Made by a program: the position numbers and the translations under genes. This document shows, piece by piece, positions 1 to 4,744 of a stretch of 7,277 nucleotides of DNA; the first letter of the stretch is position 1; each line of letters begins with the position of its first letter. Origin of the DNA: JBNJEM01 sp051745935 (lineage in GTDB: Bacteria > Planctomycetota > Planctomycetia > Pirellulales > Pirellulaceae); assembly GCA_051745935.1 (NCBI GenBank), contig JBNJEM010000406.1:1-7277 (forward strand), given 5' to 3'. The notes under the pieces were generated by a model. It had not been told where the DNA came from and did no database searches. It was given only the letters and a program-made list of their open reading frames with translations.

Positions 1-100
1 ACCGGTCGCGGATGACTTTCTCCGCCGCGAGTCCGACCAACGGGAGGACGGCTTGCGTCGGGCAGCGTTCCACCCGGAAAAATCCAACCGCCTGAAATAG
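1..100 (+). repeat. Dispersed ~105-bp repeat, copy 1 (left end cut)
   Basis: First of four copies in this window (others at 1341-1446, 4745-4852 minus, 7181-7277). The window begins inside its left end, at the ACCGGTCGCGG motif. It differs from copy 3 at about five positions and from the more degraded copy 2 at about thirteen. Internally it can fold TCGCGG against CCGCGA (about positions 6-36) and GTCCGAC against GTCGGGC. One frame reads as a short charged peptide ending RRAAFHPEKSNRLK-stop with no start codon or Shine-Dalgarno, so I treat it as non-coding. Its mobility and function are unknown. Confidence 0.85.
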
Positions 101-194
101 ACTTGCCAGCCCCACGAGCACGATGCCCGTTTCCTTTCACCGTTATAGGGGGGGCAACACGAATCGCCAACCTTGCCACCGTCGGGGGCCATTT

Positions 195-222
195 ACAGCC
201 GGCAACAAAACCTGGTTCCCGC
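195..222 (+). repeat. 28-bp direct repeat, copy A
   Basis: Begins ACAGCCGGCAAC and ends GGTTCCCGC. It matches 450-477 at 26 of 28 positions; the two differences are both C/G exchanges. Its 3' end overlaps the left arm of the hairpin at 216-247. It looks like a dispersed intergenic repeat of unknown role. Confidence 0.7.
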
Positions 223-449
223 CGCCAAAACCCCTGGAGGGCGGGAAATCCGAACGGCTTCGCGCTGACTTTTGGCTCCTCAAGGTGGCTTCCGCGTGCC
301 ACCCGTAAACGGCCGCGCAGTCCACACGCGTGTTCCTGTCATTAAACCCATGACAGACCAAAGAGTTCCGGCGAAGTCTGGAGCGAAGCGAATTGCGCCC
401 GTCTCCAGGGGAGAGCGAGAAGTGCCTCGCGATCCGGGGCGGCGTGCTA

Positions 450-477
450 ACAGCCCGCAACAAAACGTGGTTCCCGC
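450..477 (+). repeat. 28-bp direct repeat, copy B
   Basis: Begins ACAGCCCGCAAC and ends GGTTCCCGC. It is the second copy of 195-222, in the same orientation, and ends 11 bp upstream of the -35 box of the repressor promoter. It could therefore lie in reach of RNA polymerase or an upstream regulator, but nothing shows that it does. Confidence 0.7.
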
Positions 478-488
478 TCCGCTTTCTC

Positions 489-517
489 TTGACACCGAAC
501 AACTATCCCGGTAGTAT
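489..517 (+). promoter_or_regulatory. Sigma70-type promoter of the BlaI-family gene
   Basis: A perfect TTGACA -35 box at 489-494 is followed after exactly 17 bp by TAGTAT at 512-517, which matches four of six -10 positions. Transcription would start near 524, giving a leader of about 40 nt before the ATG at 564. The spacer and -10 box are covered by the first operator dyad, which is the expected layout for an autorepressed promoter. Confidence 0.75.
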
Positions 518-529
518 TACCAGAGTAGT
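502..529 (+). promoter_or_regulatory. Two adjacent BlaI/MecI-type operator dyads
   Basis: Two 14-bp imperfect palindromes lie end to end with identical 5-4-5 architecture: ACTAT-N4-GTAGT at 502-515 and ATTAC-N4-GTAGT at 516-529. The core TAY-N4-GTA resembles the TACA/TGTA-type dyads bound by staphylococcal BlaI and MecI (recalled from the literature). Site 1 covers the spacer end and most of the -10 box; site 2 covers the rest of it and the predicted start point. Bound repressor would block polymerase. I saw no similar dyad elsewhere in the window. Binding itself is inference. Confidence 0.7.
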
Positions 530-563
530 TAGCCAGCTTATCGGATAGGGAGTGCACGGACCG

Positions 564-965
564 ATGGATGGACGGCAGGGTCGGAAATACCGTCTGGGAG
601 ACCTTCAGTTGAAAATCATGAAGGTTCTGTGGCAAGTGGCCCCAGCCAGCGTGGCGGAGGTGCGAAATCAGCTGAGCGGTCCGCCGTTGGCGTATACGAC
701 GGTGGCCACCATGTTGCGGAAAATGGAAGCTCGCGGGCTGTTGCGTCATCAGGAGCGGGGCCGGAAGTTTGTCTACGAGCCGCTGATCAGCTCGCAAGAC
801 GTCACCCGCAGCATGGCTGACGATTTGGTGGACCGGCTATTCGAAGGCAGCCTCGCCGCGACAGTCAGTCACTTACTGGAAACTCGCGAGGTGAGTCCCA
901 ACGAGTTGGCGCGGCTGGAACAATTGATCGAACAACGAAAGAAAACGAAAACGAAACGGACCTGA
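564..965 (+). CDS. BlaI/MecI/CopY-family winged-helix transcriptional repressor
   Basis: A 133-aa cytoplasmic DNA-binding protein of typical family length. Residues 11-75 form the winged helix: LGDLQLKIMKVLW opens helix 1, then VAEVRNQL, the recognition-helix stretch AYTTVATMLRKMEARGLL, and the wing RGRKFVYEPLI. Residues 80-127 match the family's helical dimerisation part (LVDRLFEGSLAATVSHLLE, then LARLEQLIEQRKK). Aligned with MecI from memory, the protease-sensitive Asn-Phe bond corresponds to His103-Leu104 here. I chose ATG at 564 over the in-frame GTG at 552 because AGGGAG (547-552) lies 11 nt upstream of the ATG, whereas it overlaps the GTG. The gene sits directly behind a promoter covered by two BlaI-type dyads, so autorepression is likely. 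The M56 peptidase gene downstream is the expected partner but is 507 bp away. The family includes beta-lactam and copper regulators; which signal applies here is not visible. Confidence 0.93.
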   Translation: MDGRQGRKYRLGDLQLKIMKVLWQVAPASVAEVRNQLSGPPLAYTTVATMLRKMEARGLLRHQERGRKFVYEPLISSQDVTRSMADDLVDRLFEGSLAATVSHLLETREVSPNELARLEQLIEQRKKTKTKRT

Positions 966-985
966 GGGATTTCACGGGCATTGAG

Positions 986-1000
986 CCAGCGGGACGCTGG
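986..1000 (+). terminator. Short perfect hairpin after the repressor gene
   Basis: CCAGCG (986-991) and CGCTGG (995-1000) form a 6-bp perfect stem around a GGA loop, 21 bp after the stop codon. No T-run follows, so termination would be weak. It may equally be part of a dispersed repeat or stabilise the 3' end of the transcript. Confidence 0.4.
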
Positions 1001-1011
1001 GGGAAGCTAAC

Positions 1012-1103
1012 GCCGTCCACCCCGGACCCGCGGAACGCGCTGTAGGACGGGTCTCCAGGCCCGTCTTTTCAAGCCGTCCACCCCGGACCCGCGGAACGCG
1101 CTG
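1012..1103 (+). repeat. Pair of 31-bp direct repeats, 61-bp period
   Basis: An identical 31-bp sequence, starting GCCGTCCACCCC and ending GGAACGCGCTG, occurs at 1012-1042 and 1073-1103. The 30 bp between them hold the stem-loop at 1044-1067. The exact identity points to a recent duplication or to insertion of the stem-loop with a duplicated flank. Confidence 0.85.
1044..1069 (+). terminator. Terminator-like stem-loop with TTTT
   Basis: GACGGG (1046-1051) pairs with CCCGTC (1060-1065), extendable by one G-U and one A-T pair, and is followed by TTTT (1066-1069). It could end or attenuate the repressor transcript before the M56 gene. The T-run is short. The stem resembles a common planctomycete intergenic repeat, so it may be a repeat first and a terminator second. 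Confidence 0.45.
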
Positions 1104-1245
1104 GAGTTTGGCAAAGCGGAAGCGCTGGGTTCTTTGGCATCCGTGGCGTCCCTTTCGACTCGCGATTGGACCGCAATCCCCTTGGTCCTTTCAGTCCCTT
1201 TGGTCGTTGGTTCGGTACCGCGAAGGATGCAAGGGGCGACACAGT

Positions 1246-1272
1246 GGTCACCAAGGCCATGGTCACCAAGGC
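1246..1272 (+). repeat. 12-bp motif repeated with 15-bp period
   Basis: GGTCACCAAGGC occurs at 1246-1257 and again at 1261-1272, separated by CAT. It is a minor tandem duplication in the non-coding spacer; no function is apparent. Confidence 0.7.
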
Positions 1273-1340
1273 TTGTGGTTTTTCACACCGTCGGTTCGTC
1301 CCAGCCGTAGGCATGTGGCATGTTTGGGTCCATGTGGGTC

Positions 1341-1446
1341 ATTATAGCGGTCGCGGATGAGTTTGTCCGCCGCGAGTCCGACCAATGGGAGGGCGGCTTG
1401 CGTCGAGCAGCTTTCCAGCCGGACAAATCCGACCGACTGAAGTATA
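1341..1446 (+). repeat. Dispersed ~105-bp repeat, copy 2 (diverged)
   Basis: Aligns with copies 1, 3 and 4 over its whole length but is the most diverged (about 87 percent identity to copy 1 by hand count). It starts near TATAGCGGTCGCGG and ends at CTGAAGTATA, 26 bp before the ATG of the M56 gene. Several changes are conservative when read in the peptide-like frame (D to E, H to Q, E to D, N to D). It occupies the place where a promoter or leader for the M56 gene would lie. Confidence 0.8.
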
Positions 1447-1472
1447 GTGACCGTGTCGAGTAGAAGTGAACC

Positions 1473-4469
1473 ATGCAAAGCGACCAGGCACTTGGATATG
1501 GGATGGGGCTGGAAATGGCCGTCACTTTGGCCGTGGGCACGGTGGTGATCGTCGCGCTGGCGGCGGCGGTTGAGCGGTTCCTGGGCTCGGCGGTGTGGCG
1601 GCGCACCCTCTGGCAGGCGGTGACGCTGGGACTGCTGGCCTTGTTACTGATGGAGTTGACTGGCGTGGGGCCAGCTCTGATCTGGTGCTGGCGGCCTTGG
1701 GGCGAAAGAGGCGTCCGTTCAGTTGCCCGCGATGAACCGGCCGGCGCCGAACTCGCCTCGGCCACGACTTCGTTGCCATCCGGGGACGAGAAGAACGAAC
1801 AGCGAGCGTCGCCGATGGCTAGTTCCCCCAGCGAGACGTGGGAGGACGACGGGGTTCAGCCGCGGAGCGACCGGAAGCGGGCACGATCAGTGATCCCGCT
1901 GCTGGAAGCGGATTCGCCAAGGGTCGGTCGCGAGCCCGCGTTTCCAGAGGGCATTGACGAGGTGCCTCCCGAGGTTCGTCATTTGGCGGGCTCCACGCGC
2001 CAATCACGGGCTCCCGCAAACAAACCCGAGCGACCGGCGGCGAGCGAACAGTCTGGTCGCGGCACGCGTTCCCCAAGGCGGCAGCCGGATGAGCCTCTTT
2101 TCCGGGCTCGAGAACCGCATTGCCCGTTTTACCCATCCTTCCAGAAAAAAGGGGAGGCTCCCCTTTTTTGGGGCTGGCTGGGCGGGGCGTGGATGGCGGG
2201 TACGGTGCTGCTTGCCAGTTGGGTCCTATCGGCTCGCGGCTTGCTGTGGCTGTTTCGCCGCCGTCATGTGGGCAAGGGCGACGAACCACCAGCCTGCCAC
2301 GTCGCGATATTGGCGCGGCGTTTGGGGATCCGGCGACCGGTTTGCGTGGTTCAGTCGAACAAGTTGAATGCTCCGGTGGCCTTCGGCGTCTTTCAATTAA
2401 CCATTGCCGTGCCAGCTGATTTTACCGAGGAGTTTAGCCAACCCCAACAACAGGCCATGCTGGCTCACGAGTTAGCGCACTTGAGGGCCGGGGATCCCCT
2501 CTGGCAGCTGCTCGCGGATTTGTCGTGCGCGGCGCTTTGGTGGCACCCGTTGGCATGGTGGACACGGCGCAGCCTACGGGCGGCCAGCGAGGCGGCGGCG
2601 GACGAGGCAAGCCTGCTGGTGCCCAATGGGCCCGAAGTGCTAGCCGGTTGCCTGGTGGCCGTCGGCCGACGGCTCTCCGGGACGCGGCGACTGGAATGGT
2701 TGTCGATGGTGGAGCCCAAGTTCCAATCAAGTCTCAGCCGCCGCGTGGAGCGACTTTTGAGTTTGCCTTGGCGGGCCTCTCCAGTGCCAGGCCGCCGGTT
2801 CCTGGTCACGATGAAGATTCTTCTGCCCACCCTGTTGGTTTTGTTCGCGGTTTCATGCACCGCCTGGGTTCGCCCCCAGGCCACTTTCACAGAAGGAGGA
2901 ACGACGATGAATATGTTGACCACTTCCTGGCGTCGCTCATTGGCCGCGACGACCGTCGTGACATTACTCGGTACCGTCGCGAGCAACGCCGGAGCTGACC
3001 AGCAGCCCCCTGCGGAGGCAACCCGTCTGGCCATGGACAATGAGGAACGGACGGACGGGGACCGCCCTCGCATGGAACGAGACATCGCGCGCGAGGCGGA
3101 GGAGCGAGACCGTGCCCCACGACGTGACCGTGAGATATCCGACAGAGAACGACGCCGTGCTCCCGAAGCACGCGAGGAGGGAGAAGGGGAACGCAAGCAC
3201 CAGGAACGAGAACGCGAGCAAGGCCCGGAACGGCTGGAGCAGGAACTGCACGAGCTGGAGGAAAAGGCCGAACACATCAAGCGGGAGATGGGAGACCGCG
3301 TGCCCGAGCAGGCCCCGGACCTTCATCACCAGCTCCAGCGAGTCAACGAACGCATTGAACATATCCGCCGAGAGTTCCAGGGGAAAGAACGCCGTGAGCG
3401 GGAGTCCCGCGAGCACGAGAAACGCGAACGGGGCGAGCGTGAACGCGAAGGCGAGCAAGGCCTGGAACGGCTGGAGCAGGAACTGCACGAGCTGGAGAAA
3501 AAGGCCGAACACATCAAGCGGGAGATGGGAGACCGCGCGCCCGAGCAAGCCCCGGACCTTCATCACCAGCTCCAGCGAGTCAACGAACGCATCGAACGTA
3601 TCCGCCGAGAGTTCCCAGGGGAAGAACGCCGTGAGCGGGAGCCCCGCGAGCACGAGAAACGCGAACGGGGCGAGCGTGAACGCGAAGGCGAGCAAGGCCC
3701 GGAACGGCTGGAGCAGGAACTGCACGAGCTGGAGAAAAAGGCCGAACACATCAAGCGGGAGATGGGAGACCGCGTGCCCGAGCAGGCCCCGGACCTTCAT
3801 CACCAGCTCGAGGAAGTTCATGAACGGATGGAACATATCCGCCGAGAGCTTCACGGTGATCGTCCAAAACACGGTCGGAGACCCGACATGCCCGCGAGCG
3901 ATCTGGAGAGACGCGAGCTCAGAGCTTTAGCCGAAACCTTGATCCGTAAACGGAAACAACTGGATGAGCGGGCGCGGGAAATCAAACACAACCTGCAGCG
4001 GCGGGACGATCAGGACAGCGAGGAAGCGCAGCGGCTGCGCGGGGCGCTGCGTGAGATCCAGGCACGCCATGGCGAATTGGAGCGTGAATCGCGCGAGGTG
4101 ACGCGAAAACTGCAAGGCCACCCAGGTCCGCGTGACCGAGAGGAGCCAAAGCCGATCGGTGAAGTGCAACGTCGAATTCGCCACCTGAACGTCGCGGTCG
4201 ACAACCTTCGCGCTGCCGGCATGCACGAGATGGCCGAGCGATTGGAGGAGAAAGTAGAGCGTTTGAGAGAGGAACACCGCCCGCGGATGCGTGAGGACGA
4301 TCGTCCCCGGCCGCGACGGGGCGGTGCTGAAGGCATGACGCCTTCGCAGAGGCCGCCACGCGCTCGTACCGATCAGGTCGTCGACGAACTCCGCGGTCAG
4401 ATGCACGAGCTGCGTCGCGAGATGGACGAACTGCGAGAAATCGTGAAAGACGCGCTCCGCCGCCGCTAG
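1473..4469 (+). CDS. M56 (BlaR1-type) membrane metallopeptidase with C-terminal coiled-coil repeat domain
   Basis: A 998-aa open frame. Residues 15-36 and 48-71 are membrane segments; 72-230 is a long hydrophilic linker, unusual for the family; about 231-260 is the third membrane segment. The protease core holds the family motif NAPVAFGVFQLTIAVP (299-314), the zinc motif HELAH (His332, Glu333, His336) and the likely third ligand Glu373 in SEAAADEASL. A fourth membrane segment spans about 443-465. Classical BlaR1/MecR1 next carries a penicillin-binding sensor; here residues 479-998 are instead a signal-peptide-like segment followed by charged coiled coils, including three 79-residue repeats (584-795). 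No SxxK/SxN/KTG-like sensor was seen. It presumably senses a signal and triggers loss of the upstream BlaI-type repressor. The start is uncertain: ATG 1473 has only a weak AGAAG upstream, and in-frame ATGs at 1503 and 1515 also precede the first membrane segment. The gene may really be two cistrons (see 2907-4469). Confidence 0.85.
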   Translation: MQSDQALGYGMGLEMAVTLAVGTVVIVALAAAVERFLGSAVWRRTLWQAVTLGLLALLLMELTGVGPALIWCWRPWGERGVRSVARDEPAGAELASATTSLPSGDEKNEQRASPMASSPSETWEDDGVQPRSDRKRARSVIPLLEADSPRVGREPAFPEGIDEVPPEVRHLAGSTRQSRAPANKPERPAASEQSGRGTRSPRRQPDEPLFRAREPHCPFYPSFQKKGEAPLFWGWLGGAWMAGTVLLASWVLSARGLLWLFRRRHVGKGDEPPACHVAILARRLGIRRPVCVVQSNKLNAPVAFGVFQLTIAVPADFTEEFSQPQQQAMLAHELAHLRAGDPLWQLLADLSCAALWWHPLAWWTRRSLRAASEAAADEASLLVPNGPEVLAGCLVAVGRRLSGTRRLEWLSMVEPKFQSSLSRRVERLLSLPWRASPVPGRRFLVTMKILLPTLLVLFAVSCTAWVRPQATFTEGGTTMNMLTTSWRRSLAATTVVTLLGTVASNAGADQQPPAEATRLAMDNEERTDGDRPRMERDIAREAEERDRAPRRDREISDRERRRAPEAREEGEGERKHQEREREQGPERLEQELHELEEKAEHIKREMGDRVPEQAPDLHHQLQRVNERIEHIRREFQGKERRERESREHEKRERGEREREGEQGLERLEQELHELEKKAEHIKREMGDRAPEQAPDLHHQLQRVNERIERIRREFPGEERREREPREHEKRERGEREREGEQGPERLEQELHELEKKAEHIKREMGDRVPEQAPDLHHQLEEVHERMEHIRRELHGDRPKHGRRPDMPASDLERRELRALAETLIRKRKQLDERAREIKHNLQRRDDQDSEEAQRLRGALREIQARHGELERESREVTRKLQGHPGPRDREEPKPIGEVQRRIRHLNVAVDNLRAAGMHEMAERLEEKVERLREEHRPRMREDDRPRPRRGGAEGMTPSQRPPRARTDQVVDELRGQMHELRREMDELREIVKDALRRR
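2145..2169. repeat. Perfect 25-bp palindrome with A6/T6 runs inside the M56 gene
   Basis: AAAAAAGGGGAG (2145-2156) is the exact reverse complement of CTCCCCTTTTTT (2158-2169) with one G at the centre. It has the form of a bidirectional intrinsic terminator: a GC stem followed by six T on either strand. It sits in the codons for the linker just before membrane segment 3 (residues about 225-232, QKKGEAPLF). The A6 and T6 runs are also potential slippage sites. Whether it is active in a translated region is unknown. Confidence 0.75.
2862..2899 (+). promoter_or_regulatory. Hairpin and strong internal Shine-Dalgarno
   Basis: A 7-bp perfect hairpin (GCCTGGG at 2862-2868, CCCAGGC at 2875-2881, 6-nt loop) lies 11 nt upstream of AAGGAGG (2893-2899), a near-perfect Shine-Dalgarno and the strongest I noticed in the window. 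It stands 7 nt before the in-frame ATG at 2907. This is the layout of a true cistron start inside a longer open frame. The hairpin could modulate initiation or RNA stability. Confidence 0.7.
2907..4469 (+). CDS. Exported coiled-coil repeat protein, nested in frame within the M56 frame
   Basis: Translation from ATG 2907 (Met479 of the long frame) would give 520 aa. It starts with a signal peptide: basic SWRRS, a hydrophobic stretch LAATTVVTLLGTVA, and a probable cleavage after SNAGA (residue about 30). The mature part is extremely Glu/Arg-rich. It has three 79-residue repeats, each with two heptad helices (LEQELHELEKKAEHIKREM and LHHQLQRVNERIEHIRREF) joined by a GDRVPEQAPD turn and followed by a charged R/E linker. 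The C-terminal region has further coiled coils, a segment NLRAAGMHEMAERLEEKVERL, and a final helix ending LREIVKDALRRR. The strong ribosome-binding site plus signal peptide argue for independent translation; the missing stop before it allows fusion to the protease. Both products may exist, or the assembly or a stop loss may have joined two genes. Likely role by inference: extracytoplasmic sensor, ligand or envelope scaffold. Confidence 0.6.
   Translation: MNMLTTSWRRSLAATTVVTLLGTVASNAGADQQPPAEATRLAMDNEERTDGDRPRMERDIAREAEERDRAPRRDREISDRERRRAPEAREEGEGERKHQEREREQGPERLEQELHELEEKAEHIKREMGDRVPEQAPDLHHQLQRVNERIEHIRREFQGKERRERESREHEKRERGEREREGEQGLERLEQELHELEKKAEHIKREMGDRAPEQAPDLHHQLQRVNERIERIRREFPGEERREREPREHEKRERGEREREGEQGPERLEQELHELEKKAEHIKREMGDRVPEQAPDLHHQLEEVHERMEHIRRELHGDRPKHGRRPDMPASDLERRELRALAETLIRKRKQLDERAREIKHNLQRRDDQDSEEAQRLRGALREIQARHGELERESREVTRKLQGHPGPRDREEPKPIGEVQRRIRHLNVAVDNLRAAGMHEMAERLEEKVERLREEHRPRMREDDRPRPRRGGAEGMTPSQRPPRARTDQVVDELRGQMHELRREMDELREIVKDALRRR
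3222..3857 (+). repeat. Tandem 237-bp coding repeats, 2.7 copies
   Basis: Copies at 3222-3458, 3459-3695 and 3696-3857, the last breaking off from the consensus after about 3808. Copies 1 and 2 differ at only about 10 of 237 bases by hand count, and most of these change the amino acid (P/L, E/K, V/A, H/R, Q/P, K/E, S/P). The unit is 79 codons, so the reading frame survives gain or loss of copies. This indicates recent duplication or homogenisation. Confidence 0.92.
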
Positions 4470-4484
4470 GGCCCAGGGCGTTCA

Positions 4485-4516
4485 ACGGTCCCACCGCTTC
4501 CGGGCGGTGGGACCGT
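4485..4516 (+). terminator. 13-bp perfect hairpin downstream of the M56/coiled-coil gene
   Basis: ACGGTCCCACCGC (4485-4497) and GCGGTGGGACCGT (4504-4516) form a perfect 13-bp stem around a TTCCGG loop, beginning 15 bp after the TAG stop. No T-run follows, so it is not a textbook intrinsic terminator, but the position and stability suggest a transcript 3' end or RNA-protecting structure. Confidence 0.7.
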
Positions 4517-4744
4517 GCTGCTCGCGCTAAACTCACAGCCACTGTTCTACGCGTTTTCGATTTCGTGTGGGCTCGCGCGCAGTTTGGCCGCGAGCGCAAG
4601 TTGTTGCGAAGCGTAGCCTTCGACCTCCTGTGCTCGGGCCTTTGGCTCCTGTCGAGTTTTCCAAGCCATTCGTGTTAATGGCTGATAGTCAAAAGAACTC
4701 CGAGCATTCCTCCTAGACGAACTCCGATGCCCATCGCAGCGGGG
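4517..4744. other. Short intergenic stretch with a weak minus-strand ORF
   Basis: The only candidate is a 40-codon minus-strand frame at 4547-4669 (MAWKTRQEPK... ending SPHEIENA). It has no Shine-Dalgarno and no recognised domain. It could be a gene remnant or chance; I do not call it as a gene. Confidence 0.35.

Larger units (their letters stand above)
101..488. other. Intergenic region upstream of the repressor, no convincing gene
   Basis: Open frames here are short, overlap on both strands and lack ribosome-binding sites and recognisable protein character. What can be seen is a pair of 28-bp repeats (195-222 and 450-477), an 8-bp perfect hairpin with arms TTCCCGCC at 216-223 and GGCGGGAA at 240-247 (16-nt loop), and a 7-bp perfect hairpin CTGTCAT / ATGACAG at 336-342 and 350-356. 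Confidence 0.6.
966..1472. other. 507-bp repeat-filled spacer between repressor and M56 gene
   Basis: No convincing gene is present. From left to right it holds a short perfect hairpin (986-1000), a 31-bp direct repeat pair (1012-1103) bracketing a terminator-like stem-loop, a degenerate CCTTTGG/GGTC-rich stretch (about 1130-1235), a small tandem repeat (1246-1272) and dispersed-repeat copy 2 (1341-1446). BlaI-M56 pairs are usually close or overlapping, so this spacer looks like an accumulation of inserted repeats. Confidence 0.65.

Noticed and set aside
1283..1765. 160-codon minus-strand frame across repeat copy 2 and the M56 start
   Set aside because: Its end translates the dispersed repeat backwards (GWKAARRKPPSHWSDS), a typical spurious annotation; it overlaps the true gene start antisense.
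2465..3280. 271-codon minus-strand frame across the protease and coiled-coil junction
   Set aside because: Low-complexity Ser/Arg-rich product opposite a gene with clear M56 motifs; a GC-rich shadow.
3222..3857. CRISPR-like periodic repeats
   Set aside because: The 237-bp period is a multiple of three in a continuous coding frame with no distinct spacers; it is a protein repeat.
2964..3872. 302-codon minus-strand open frame with a strikingly hydrophobic, repeated product
   Set aside because: It is the antisense shadow of the Glu/Arg-rich coiled-coil repeats: GAG and AAG codons read backwards give Leu and Phe. It has no start signal, and the plus frame has clear heptads, a signal peptide and a Shine-Dalgarno.
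3040..3930. 296-codon plus-strand frame offset from the coiled-coil gene
   Set aside because: An alternative-frame shadow of the same 237-bp repeats. Its Ser/Asn-rich product has no domain and no ribosome-binding site.
4485..4516. Textbook intrinsic terminator
   Set aside because: The 13-bp stem is perfect, but no T-run follows, so I keep it only as a terminator-like hairpin.
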